Of a stretch of DNA of 64,000 bases, positions 27,426 through 35,800 are shown one piece after another. The first letter of the stretch is position 1, and each line of letters opens with the position of its first letter. The translations under genes and the position numbers were made by a program. The DNA lies in contig JBKJIQ010000015.1 of NCBI GenBank assembly GCA_046598395.1, positions 8,003 to 72,002 of the forward strand, in the 5' to 3' direction. A model generated the notes under the pieces. That model saw nothing but the letters and a program-made list of their open reading frames with translations, made no database searches and was not told the origin of the DNA. Origin of the DNA: JAENVU01 sp046598395. GTDB lineage: Bacteria; Actinomycetota; Acidimicrobiia; IMCC26256; JAENVU01.

Positions 27426-28190
27426 TCACTTCGGAGCCAGCGTTGCCGAGAAGATCTGCCAGGCCAGGACGGTCTTCGCCACCAACGACAGCGTGATGTA
27501 GGCGCGCTCGCCGGCCAGGTAGTCCTTCCACTTCCCCACCTTCTTGTACTGCAACCACTGATTGATTGCGAAGCAGTTGAAGAGGGCGAAAAGCGAGAAG
27601 AAAATGCCGTAGACGAAGCCCGGGGGGTTGTGCTCACCGCTCGAACCGGGGCCGACGAGGTAGATCGTGATGGCGATCCACGGAACGGCCCCGGCGATGC
27701 AACCAAGCCAGAACGGACCGCGTCCCGCCCCGGGCACCTCGTAGCGCTCCTGCATCCAGCCGAACCCGATCATCGACGCGTTCACACCCACCAAAGCCAC
27801 CAGCGCGGCGATGTCGTCGATTCCCACCAACATCGCGATCAACACGATCATGACCGACGCGCTCAGCGAGTACTCGAGCCAGCGGAACGGGTTGCGACCC
27901 TTGCCGAGTTGGCGTTGATAGGACGCCCAGCCGGGACCGGCGACGCTGAAGTGCGCCAAAGCCGACAGCGCGAAGAACACGAAGATCGCCGCCGCGAACC
28001 CGAGGTTGAACAGCGTCGCGGCCTCGCGGCCCACATCCGGTCCGGGCGGCCCTGTCATATAAGTGGCCCGGACCGGCAGCGCGAAGCCGTTCGCCAAGAC
28101 GAGCACCGCGACCGCTTGGGCCAGGTGGAGGGACCCGGCAATCAGGTTGTAGGGACGGAGCCGCGCCAGTTGCGCGGCGGGGTCGCTCAT
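27426..28190 (-). CDS. Heliorhodopsin (seven-helix retinal protein)
   Basis: 254 residues, the normal heliorhodopsin length, with seven hydrophobic helices. Key residues fit the family: Lys239 in ITLSLVAKTVLAW (retinal Schiff base), Glu106 in FRWLEYSLS (counterion), His22 and His80 (conserved near the retinal pocket), and Ser235 near the lysine. The N-terminal RLRPYNLIAGSLHLAQ matches the family start. Heliorhodopsins sit inverted in the membrane relative to type 1 rhodopsins, have slow photocycles, and are mostly thought to be sensory or regulatory rather than pumps. The ATG overlaps the stop of a small membrane protein gene (ATGA), so the three-gene operon is translationally coupled. Confidence 0.96.
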   Translation of the reverse strand: MSDPAAQLARLRPYNLIAGSLHLAQAVAVLVLANGFALPVRATYMTGPPGPDVGREAATLFNLGFAAAIFVFFALSALAHFSVAGPGWASYQRQLGKGRNPFRWLEYSLSASVMIVLIAMLVGIDDIAALVALVGVNASMIGFGWMQERYEVPGAGRGPFWLGCIAGAVPWIAITIYLVGPGSSGEHNPPGFVYGIFFSLFALFNCFAINQWLQYKKVGKWKDYLAGERAYITLSLVAKTVLAWQIFSATLAPK

Positions 28191-28360
28191 CCCGTCTGAC
28201 TTTGCACTGGCGCCAGGCTCGGGTGATCCGCATCCGCGCGTGTGACAGCCTCGTCTTGGTCCTGGAGTTCACGGACAACCGCAAGGCCAAAGAGGAAGAT
28301 GGCGGCGGCCACGGCGACGAAGATCACCGCACCAATTTCGAACAGCAGGGTGCGGCTCAC
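28187..28360 (-). CDS. Single-pass small membrane protein in heliorhodopsin operon
   Basis: 57 residues from GTG 28360, which overlaps the stop of the upstream small gene by 4 nt; its own stop overlaps the heliorhodopsin ATG by 4 nt. Residues ~7-30 (FEIGAVIFVAVAAAIFLFGLAVV) form one membrane helix, followed by a charged cytoplasmic-type tail (RELQDQDEAVTRADAD). No known domain is recognised. The double overlap argues strongly that it is a real gene whose product is needed in step with heliorhodopsin, perhaps as a partner or signal transducer subunit. Confidence 0.75.
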   Translation of the reverse strand: MSRTLLFEIGAVIFVAVAAAIFLFGLAVVRELQDQDEAVTRADADHPSLAPVQSQTG

Positions 28361-28566
28361 AACCGACTCCGTTCTCCGGCGAGGAGCAGCGTGCCGAGTG
28401 ACTGGATCGACGGGACCCAAATCCCGACGAAGATGCCTGCGCTCGTGTTCTCTTCGATGAAATAGAGGTACACGGAGAGCAGGAACGACAAGAATGCCGC
28501 GACGAGCAGCACGATCTTCAGCAGGCTGGCCTGCTCGGTTCTCGAACGATGGGTCAGAGCTTGCAT
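28357..28566 (-). CDS. Two-pass small membrane protein, first gene of heliorhodopsin operon
   Basis: 69 residues from ATG 28566 with an AAGGAG box 6 nt upstream. Helix 1 is about residues 15-37 (LLKIVLLVAAFLSFLLSVYLYFI). A short EENTSAG loop follows, then helix 2 at about 43-63 (GIFVGIWVPSIQSLGTLLLA). I recognise no family. The stop overlaps the next start (GTGA). Its promoter overlaps that of a divergent SRPBCC gene. Possible roles are a heliorhodopsin partner or assembly factor; this is inference from position only. Confidence 0.75.
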   Translation of the reverse strand: MQALTHRSRTEQASLLKIVLLVAAFLSFLLSVYLYFIEENTSAGIFVGIWVPSIQSLGTLLLAGERSRL

Positions 28567-28620
28567 GGGGTTCTCCTTGCAGTGAACCTGGGCAACACGG
28601 GGACGTTTTTCACTGGATTG

Positions 28621-28661
28621 TTGACACCCATTGTTTTAGCACTAAAGTTACCCGGAGTCAA
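28621..28661. promoter_or_regulatory. Overlapping divergent promoters with central palindrome (heliorhodopsin operon / SRPBCC gene)
   Basis: Plus strand: TTGACA (28621-28626), 16 nt, TAAAGT (28643-28648). Minus strand: TTGACT (28661-28656), 17 nt, TAAAAC (28638-28633). Each -10 lies inside the other promoter, so polymerase cannot occupy both. The palindrome TTTAG-CA-CTAAA (28635-28646) covers both -10 boxes. The stretch is AT-rich against a GC-rich background. Confidence 0.65.
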
Positions 28662-28663
28662 GC

Positions 28664-28677
28664 CCCGCGGTCGCGGG
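28664..28677. repeat. Small GC inverted repeat in SRPBCC leader
   Basis: CCCGCG and CGCGGG separated by GT, in the ~68-nt leader between the plus-strand promoter and ATG 28723. It could be a small hairpin; no function is shown. Confidence 0.3.
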
Positions 28678-28722
28678 TACACCCGTGACCACCGGTTCGC
28701 TCGTTGTGAGCGAGAGAGGAAC

Positions 28723-29172
28723 ATGAAAATGGCGAAATACCGCACCTCCGTTCGTACGCCATGGTCAGCCCAGACGGCGTTCGAGTACCTGAGTGATCTC
28801 GAACACTTCGCAGAGTGGGATCCAGGGGTGAAGCGATCGATACAGGTTGCCGGCGACGGAACGGGGCTCGGCGCGGAGTACGACGTGACCGTGTCGAGCC
28901 CGGGGCGCGATCTCACGCTGCGCTACAAAACTGTTGCTATCGACCCGTTTCGCAGGATCGAAGTCGTCGCCGAGACTTCGGCGTTGCGGTCCGTCGATGT
29001 CATCACCGTCGAGGACACCATCGACGGAGGCTGCGTTGTCTTCTATGACGCCGACCTCGTATTCAAGGGTGCGTTCGCGATCGCCAATCCGTTGTTGGGC
29101 CTCGCGTTCCGCCGGATCGGCGATCGCGCCGCCGCCGGACTCGAGCAGATACTCGAAGGAGTCACCGCCTGA
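28723..29172 (+). CDS. SRPBCC family protein, divergent from heliorhodopsin operon
   Basis: 149 residues from ATG 28723 (GAGAGGA box 5 nt upstream; the frame is open further upstream but crosses the promoter region). YRTSVRTPWSAQTAFEYLSDLEHFAEWDPGV and FRRIGDRAAAGLEQILEG are the family's N-terminal strand and closing C-terminal helix. Such proteins hold a hydrophobic ligand in a helix-grip cavity. It shares an overlapping promoter with the heliorhodopsin operon, so both may answer the same signal. A role with a carotenoid- or retinal-like ligand is conceivable but unproven. Confidence 0.88.
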   Translation: MKMAKYRTSVRTPWSAQTAFEYLSDLEHFAEWDPGVKRSIQVAGDGTGLGAEYDVTVSSPGRDLTLRYKTVAIDPFRRIEVVAETSALRSVDVITVEDTIDGGCVVFYDADLVFKGAFAIANPLLGLAFRRIGDRAAAGLEQILEGVTA

Positions 29173-29909
29173 ATCCCACCGAGCGTCCCGCGATTCGAGC
29201 GCAGCGCGTGCTCGTTGTCGGCGCCATTGGCTACATCGGTCGGCGGTTGGTCGCCGAGCTGGTGGCGCGTGGTGCTCACGTTCGATGCCTCGCCCGAACT
29301 CCGACCAAACTCGAAACCGAGGGTGGGCTTTGTCACCCCCATCCCGTCCGACTTGGCCCGCCCCCTGATCGACAGTCTCGTCAGTGGTGGTGCACGACCA
29401 TGCAATCGATCAGGTCGTACCCCACCGACCGGTGTCCTGTCTCGAGGCCCTCGAACTCGCCTTGCGCCGAGTCGGAGGGTTCGAGGTGACCACCCGTTGG
29501 ACCGACGCCGAGCTCTACGGGCGAACCCCCGCCGATCCGATGCCAACGGACCCCGACTGGGCGGGCGTCACGTTCCTCACCGACGTCGAGACCGTCCGCA
29601 CTCACGCCGCACCCGACGCGCTGTACGGCGAGGTCTGCGCGCTCGGCGGCGACCGGGGTTGGCTGGCCGGGAAATGGCTGTGGACCGCGCGCGGGTGGAT
29701 GGATCGCATGGTCGATCACCCCCGACCCCGAGCGCGGCGACGTCGTTTTCATGCAACGAGCCGTGTTCCGCCCGCGGGGACTGTTCGGACGCGCCTACTG
29801 GTACGCGGTCGCGCCCTTCCACGGATTGATCTTCGGCCCGATGGCCAGGAGACTGGTGACGCACGCCGCGCACCAGGGTCACCGCCAGTCCGGACGCCTT
29901 TCGTCCTGA
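29173..29909 (+). pseudogene. Decayed NAD(P)-binding/DUF2867 protein gene
   Basis: Three pieces of one protein family lie in order but in different frames. The first (from ~29208) encodes LVVGAIGYIGRRLVAELVARGAHVRCLART, the Rossmann start of NmrA-like proteins with Thr changed to Ile in the usual GATGYIG. The second (~29384-29705, another frame) encodes CLEALELALRRVGGFEVTTRWTDAELYG and VCALGGDRGWLAGKWLW. The third (~29707-29909, back in the first frame) encodes ERGDVVFMQRAVFRPRGLFGRAYWYAVAPFHGLIFGPMARR, the DUF2867 C-terminus. Most of the Rossmann domain and the middle of DUF2867 are missing, so at least two deletions or frameshifts occurred. Confidence 0.8.
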
Positions 29910-29965
29910 CCGAGATTGCACCCACTACCCCGAGGACTACACCGCCCGCTCGATACCCTCTCGAA

Positions 29966-30361
29966 ATGCGCATCATCGTTCGAGTCCTCGTCCCGCTCGC
30001 CCTCATCACCGCCACGACGGCCGGTTGCGGGAGCGACGGATCGCCCAGCAGTGTCGACCTCACGGGCAAGAAGCTCGAGAACGAGCAGGGCAAGCGAGCC
30101 GTCACCGTCGCGGCGGTCGACAACAACTTCGAACCCGGGTACATCACGGTCAGCACGGGGACGAAGGTCACGTTCGTCAACCAGGGTCACAACCGCCACA
30201 ACGTGATCTGGGTCGACGACGCGTTCGCGCCATCCCGCCTGCTCGATGCCGATGACTCGGTGAAGGTCACCCTCGAAGACGCCGGCGATTACGCCTACTA
30301 CTGCTCACTCCACGGCACCCCGACGAGCGGGATGCGGGGCGGAATCCGCGTCGTCAAGTAG
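29966..30361 (+). CDS. Cupredoxin (plastocyanin-like) copper lipoprotein
   Basis: 131 residues. The signal peptide ends with the lipobox TTAGC, so it is a lipid-anchored extracytoplasmic protein. The cupredoxin domain (~residues 45-131) has type 1 copper ligands: a His in NQGHNRHNVIW, then Cys in YAYYCSLHG, the nearby His, and Met in SGMRGG. It would shuttle single electrons or hold copper at the cell surface. TACCCT (29954-29959) ends 6 nt before ATG 29966, suggesting a leaderless transcript separate from the decayed gene upstream. The 3' end faces the DUF1996 gene 12 nt away. Confidence 0.92.
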   Translation: MRIIVRVLVPLALITATTAGCGSDGSPSSVDLTGKKLENEQGKRAVTVAAVDNNFEPGYITVSTGTKVTFVNQGHNRHNVIWVDDAFAPSRLLDADDSVKVTLEDAGDYAYYCSLHGTPTSGMRGGIRVVK

Positions 30362-30373
30362 CCGCGCCGAAGG

Positions 30374-31312
30374 TCACCGGGCTTGAAACAGCGGACTCTG
30401 TTGCCGGTTCGACGCGAGATCACAGACCGCATCGCGCCCGATGCACTGCGCAACCTCTCGCGCCAGGCCGGCGGGATCCCACGCGTTCAAGAAGTCGCCG
30501 TGGGCGGAGAACACCGAGCCGGACGCGAGCCGCAGGTCGTGGCCCGAGCCGTTGATCGGGAACGTCACCGACACCGTGAGCTGCGGGACGTGGACCTGGT
30601 GCGTACCGGGACAGCGGCCGTGGGCCGAGTACGCGACGTGCGCACGGTGATCCGGGCTATCCAGGCGCTCGCCGTCCCAACAGTCGGCGAAGGTGAGCAG
30701 CAGGTGGAGCGGCGCGGTGCCCGGACATCGGGGCGGGCTCGCGTGGAGATCCGATCGCGCACCGCAGACCCAACCGGCCGCGCTCCCATGCTGGGGTCCG
30801 GTCGCCGCCGCGTCCCCGGCGATCATCACGAGTCCGAACGGGAACGGACGAACCGCGGCGGGGCTCACGCCGGGTGCGGCGCGGTAATACGCCTGAAGGC
30901 TGCGCGGCAGGACGGCACGGCCGTGGTCATAGAGCGTGGGGTGCCAATAGGCGGCGGTGTCGACGGTCTTGTCGCAGGTGGTATTTCCGCGGACGAGCCC
31001 CCCCGCCGAGGACCCCGCGTTGGCACGGGTCGCACCATAGAAGTCGTGGCGGTGGGACATCCCCGGGTGGCCAGGACGCACGATCGGATCATCAGTGGCC
31101 GAGTGGCTGTACAGACACTGGACCACGAATTGGCCGAAGCCCCCCTGCGGTCCCGTGTGGCGCTCGGGGCCGACCGCGCGGCTCGCGGCGGCAGTGGCCG
31201 CGACCCTTTCGTCGTCGCGCTCATCGCGTGTGACGACTGCGGTCAACGCGATCGCCGTCACCGCCACCACCGCGACCGCTATCGCCGCCCGGGCGCCGCC
31301 GGAACGCGTCAC
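30374..31312 (-). CDS. Secreted or membrane-anchored DUF1996 protein
   Basis: 312 residues from GTG 31312, overlapping the stop of the beta-helix gene (GTGA). The N-terminus has one hydrophobic segment (ARAAIAVAVVAVTAIALTAVV), a signal anchor or signal peptide. The DUF1996 features follow: GQFVVQCLYSHSATDDPIVRPGHPGMSHRHDFYGAT, AYWHPTLYDHG, FADCWDGERLDSPDHRAHVAYS and CPGTHQVHVPQL. The many conserved His, Trp and Cys residues suggest a metal- or sugar-binding secreted domain, but no activity is established. It is co-transcribed with the upstream beta-helix lipoprotein. Confidence 0.9.
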   Translation of the reverse strand: MTRSGGARAAIAVAVVAVTAIALTAVVTRDERDDERVAATAAASRAVGPERHTGPQGGFGQFVVQCLYSHSATDDPIVRPGHPGMSHRHDFYGATRANAGSSAGGLVRGNTTCDKTVDTAAYWHPTLYDHGRAVLPRSLQAYYRAAPGVSPAAVRPFPFGLVMIAGDAAATGPQHGSAAGWVCGARSDLHASPPRCPGTAPLHLLLTFADCWDGERLDSPDHRAHVAYSAHGRCPGTHQVHVPQLTVSVTFPINGSGHDLRLASGSVFSAHGDFLNAWDPAGLAREVAQCIGRDAVCDLASNRQQSPLFQAR

Positions 31313-32760
31313 GTGCCCGTCGGTGCCGCCGGGACCTGAATCGCAGCGAGGTCGAGCTTGCTCGGTCCGCGGAATGGCTTCGGCTTCGCCGTCGTCGATC
31401 CGGGCATGTTCCGCTGGGCCGGCGGCACCGGGGTCGTCTTCCAGCGGTTCGCCGGCGGCTGCGCGGGAATGTCGAGGAACACGCCCACGAGGTCGAGCAC
31501 GCCGGCGTTCCAGTCGCCGCTCCCGGTGCCGTCGCACGGAGCCAGGGTTTCGATGTTCTGCGGTGCACTGGTACCGAAGGTGTTGTCGGAAAAACAGTTC
31601 CCGAGCTTGTCGGTGGTCTCGCCGGTCGCGAAGACGTCGATCGTCCCCACCGCGAGGTCGGCCACGCCGGAACCTTCCACCACGTTGCCGATGATCCGAT
31701 TCTCTTTCGGCGGCCAGAGCACTCCGCACTTGTCCATAATCCCCTTGACCTCTTTGCAGGCGGCCGCGGGAATCGTCTTTCCCACACTCGCCTTCGGCCG
31801 ACACGGCGCATCCCACTCGGTGACCGCGGGCGCCAGCGAGTTGGCATCGCTCTCCGGGTAGGGGACCAGGCCGATCCCGGTTCGCAGGTGATTCATGACT
31901 CGATTGCGCTCGATCACGTTGCGCACTCCGCCGGGCACGAGGATGCCGTTCCCAGTGGGGAGCAACTCGTTCTCGCCCGCCGCCGGTGCCTCCAAGTTGC
32001 TGTTGTCATAGATGAGGTTGCCCACGATGGTGCTCTCGCGCTCGGGGTAGCACTGTTCATACGATCCGGTGTTGGGCACGATGCCGGCGCGGTTGTTCCG
32101 GAACGTGGAGTTGACGATGTAGAGGTCGCCACCGGAGTTCGTACCTGAGTATCCGAGCCCGTTGTACTCCGAGACCACGGTGTCGATCACGACATCACAC
32201 CGGAAGCATTCGCCCACGTAGAAGCCGGCATCGGGGCTGCCACCGCCGTAGCTGTGATCGAGCTGACCGTGGTGCGCGTCGAACGTGTACACGCCGTAAT
32301 CCCCGTTGCGATACGCGGTGAGGTACGAACCGCGGTAGTAGTCGGAGCCGGTCCAGAAGAATCCGTTACTCGTGTAGTTGCGCGCGGTCATGTTCTCCAC
32401 CACCACACCGTCGGTCTCGAGCACGCGGATGCCGTTCTCGAGCTTGAACCCTCCGTCGAGGATCACGGCGTTGCGATCGGTGCCGCGGATGGTGATGTTG
32501 GGCGTCGTCACGTCGACCGCCTCGCGGTAGGTCCCCTTGCTCACCAGGACCAGGTCACCCTCGTGTGCGGCACACACCGCAGCCTGGATCGTGTCGTGAT
32601 CTTGGGGCACGCGCCGGGTCTCGACCTTGGTGCCCTTGCCGTTGGGTTTGCACGGCTCCTTGGCGCCCCCATTCGTCCCACTGCTGCTCCCACACGAGAC
32701 TGTGCCGCCGGCGAGCACCGCGACGAGCGCGGCGGTAGCCATCCGATTCCGAACTGACAT
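31309..32760 (-). CDS. Right-handed beta-helix (pectin-lyase-fold) lipoprotein
   Basis: 483 residues from the second of two adjacent ATGs (32760), which is 6 nt from a GGGGGA box. The signal peptide ends in a lipobox TVSCG. Repeated beta-helix turns run from about residue 60: DTIQAAVCAAHEGDLVLVSKGTYREAVDV, NITIRGTDRNAVILDGG, NMTARNYTSNGFFW, and later NLIYDNSN and RIIGNVVEGSG. This fold binds or cleaves polysaccharides or forms surface spines. No obvious lyase or hydrolase triad was identified. The C-terminal tail is Pro-rich. The DUF1996 gene follows with a 4-nt overlap, so the pair likely act on the same extracellular target. Confidence 0.9.
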   Translation of the reverse strand: MSVRNRMATAALVAVLAGGTVSCGSSSGTNGGAKEPCKPNGKGTKVETRRVPQDHDTIQAAVCAAHEGDLVLVSKGTYREAVDVTTPNITIRGTDRNAVILDGGFKLENGIRVLETDGVVVENMTARNYTSNGFFWTGSDYYRGSYLTAYRNGDYGVYTFDAHHGQLDHSYGGGSPDAGFYVGECFRCDVVIDTVVSEYNGLGYSGTNSGGDLYIVNSTFRNNRAGIVPNTGSYEQCYPERESTIVGNLIYDNSNLEAPAAGENELLPTGNGILVPGGVRNVIERNRVMNHLRTGIGLVPYPESDANSLAPAVTEWDAPCRPKASVGKTIPAAACKEVKGIMDKCGVLWPPKENRIIGNVVEGSGVADLAVGTIDVFATGETTDKLGNCFSDNTFGTSAPQNIETLAPCDGTGSGDWNAGVLDLVGVFLDIPAQPPANRWKTTPVPPAQRNMPGSTTAKPKPFRGPSKLDLAAIQVPAAPTGT

Positions 32761-32829
32761 CATGAGTCCCCCGAGATTCGCCGGTCTGCGCGCACTCCTG
32801 CGCCCATCATGGTCGACCGGCGGCCCGCG

Positions 32830-35800
32830 TTACTGCTGGTCCCTTACGTAGGCGGCGGCGAGTTCGGCTCGCGTGGAGATACCCAACTTCGCGAACACAT
32901 GGTTCAGATGGGTCTTGACGGTGCTGCGGCTCATGAACAGACGCTCGGCCACGTCCGGATTCGTCAACCCCTCGGCCACCAGCGCCACCACCTCCCGTTC
33001 GGTCGGGGTGAGGCTCGGCCATCCCGTCGCGGGCCGGAGCCGCGCGCCTCGGGCACGCAGCGCCGCGGTCACGGCGTCGTCCACACTCACGCCCGCGGCC
33101 GACGCTTCGCCGACCTCGGCTGCGGTCGTATCCGAGATTGCCGCGATCGCGGAACTGTGCCATGCCGACTCCGCGGCCGATACCGCCCAGCCGCGTTCGG
33201 CGCGGGTGCGGTCGGTGATCGCGAGCAGACGACCAGCGGTGGTCGAATCGCCCCCAGCCGCACTGGCCCACGCGACCACATCCAGCGCCTGGAGCACATG
33301 AATGTCGTAGGGCTGACCCCGCCACCGTTGCAGGGCGGTACGGGCCGCGTCCGCGCCCCGTTCCGGATCCCCGGCAAGCAGCGCGACCACACCCTCGAAC
33401 AACGAGGCCAGCCCCAACATCAACGGACTGTCGAGTTCGAGGCTCACCTCGGCCAGCCGGGTGATCGTCGCCGTGGCCCGGGGATCGTCAGCCATGATCT
33501 CCGCGAGCGCGACATACTCGAGCATCCAGGCCACCCCGACCCACAGCGAAGCCTCCGCGTACCCGTCGGCCGCGACCCGAAGCACGTCGGCCACATCCCA
33601 GTTACCGGACCACACCTCCACCTCGGCCGCGACGGTCTCCACCATTCCCACCGCAACCAGCGACGCGCCGCGCGCGGTCAGGTCGGCACTGAACCGCTCG
33701 ATCACTGCGACGGCCGCGTCGGGGTCCCCACGCCGGATCCGCTCCCGGGCGACACCGGCCGCCGCCCACCCGATCGTGAGGAGCTCACCGCACTCCTCGG
33801 CCGCGACCAGCGCCTGCTCCGCCATGCTCGCCCATGACGAGTCGCCGCTGCGCTGGCAGATGAACGCGAGCGCGTTGTAGTGCCAGGCGACGAAGAACGG
33901 GTTCTGGTCGCACAGTCCGCCGGCAAAGGCGAGGTCCAACCACTCGGCCGTCTCCACATGACGGTCGGCGTACAGATGCGAGAACCCGATCTTCTGGAGG
34001 ATGTCCGCCTCGCCCCAGTCGTCGCCGGCGGCGCGCGCTAGGTCGACCGCGTGGCGCAACGGTTCCACGGACGCGAGCGGCGCGCTGAGTTGGCCGACAT
34101 CGGCGCGCAGGTCGAAGCAGCGCGCGGTGCTGAGCGGATCGTCCGCGGCCTGGCCCGCCGCCAGTCCCTCCTCGGCCAATCCGTGGGCGAGTTCCCAGTT
34201 GCCGAAGTAGAAGTTGAGGAGCCCGCGTCCCCAGAGGACGCGGCCCAGTAGGGGTGACACCCGGTCGCCGAAGCGCTCGGCCGCGAGCGCGAGCCAGTGG
34301 TCGCCTTGGTTGAACTGCGCGGTCTGAAACCAGAACAGCACGAGATCGAACGCGAGCGCGCCGAACACCTCGGGGTTGTCATCATCGGCCGCGTGAACCA
34401 ACGCGACGCGTAGGTTCTCCGCCTCGCGTTCGAGGACGGTCCGAGCCGCCAGCTGCGCGCCGGTGTGCAGGTCGGGCGCGAGGGCGGACGCGAGTTCGGC
34501 GAAGTGTGTGAGGTGCCGGTCGAGCACGGCCGTGATCTCACCGGACTCCTCCAACTGGGCTCGCGAGAACTGCTTGATCGTCTCGAGCAACCGGTACCGA
34601 TCGTTGGTGCCGTCGTCCACCAGCCCGACGAGCGACCGGTCGACCAGGCTGCCGAGCAGGTCGAGAACGTCGTATTCGTCGAGCGGGTCGAATGCGCAGA
34701 TCGCCTCGGCGGCATCGAGGGTGAACCCGCCGTTGAACATCGCGAGTCGCCGGAGGAGGACCTGCTCGTTCGGTTCGAGCAGTTGATGGCTCCACTCGAT
34801 CGACTCGTACAGCGTCTGTTGGCGCGGAAGCAGGGTGGAGCTTCCCCCGCGGAGCAGGCGAAAGCGGTCATCGAGCCCCTCGGCGATACGCGCCACCGAG
34901 ACACTGCGGACACGCGCCGCGGCCAGTTCGATCGCGAGCGGAATGCCGTCGAGTTGCTCGCAGATCATCGCCACGTGGGCCGCGTTGTCGTTGGTGACCG
35001 TGAAGTTCGGGCGGCTGCGTACGGCCCGGTCGATGAACAACCGGACCGAGTCGAACTGGGTGAGCGACTCGACGGTGATGTCGCCCGATGCCTTCGGGGA
35101 ACCCAACGACGGCACGCGCCAGGTGACTTCGCCGGGCAGGTTCAAGGGCTGGCGGCTGGTGGTCATGATCTGCAGCGGCGGACACCCACGCAGGAGCGCC
35201 TCGACGAGCACGGCCGACTCCGCAAGCAGATGCTCGCAGTTGTCGATGAGCACGAGCGCACGCGCGTTGGCCAGGCGGGAGACGACGGCTTCAAGCAATG
35301 ACTCCTCGGCCGACTCCTGCACGTGCAGGACCGCGGCGAGTGCAGCAACCACCGAACTGGTCTCCCCCAGGGGTGCAAGCTCGACGTACCAAATGCCATC
35401 GACGTGGCGATCGACGCGGTCGGTGGCCGCTTCGAGCGCGAGGCGGGTCTTTCCACACCCGCCCGACCCGGTGACAGTGAGCAGACGCGTGTCGTCGAGC
35501 AGTGCGTGCAGCTGTGACAACTCGGCTTCGCGGCCGATGAACGGCGTGAGCTGGGTCGGCAGGTTGTTCGTGACACTGTCGGGGCCGCGCAAGGGCGGGA
35601 ACCCTGCGACGAGTTCGGGATGGGTCAGCTGGAACACCTGCTCGGGCCGGCCGAGATCCTTCAGGCGGTACGAGCCGAGATCGAGCCAGTCGCCACCCGC
35701 GGGCAGCGAGTCGCCGACCATATCCACGCACTGGCGGGAGGCGATCACTTGCCGACCGTGCGCGAGCGCGCGGAGTCGAGCCGTGCGAATGATCGTCTCG

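Noticed and set aside
27426..28190. Proton-pumping type 1 rhodopsin
   Set aside because: The residues and N-terminal sequence fit heliorhodopsin (Glu106, Lys239, His22/His80), and no proton donor/acceptor DTE/DTK-type motif is present.
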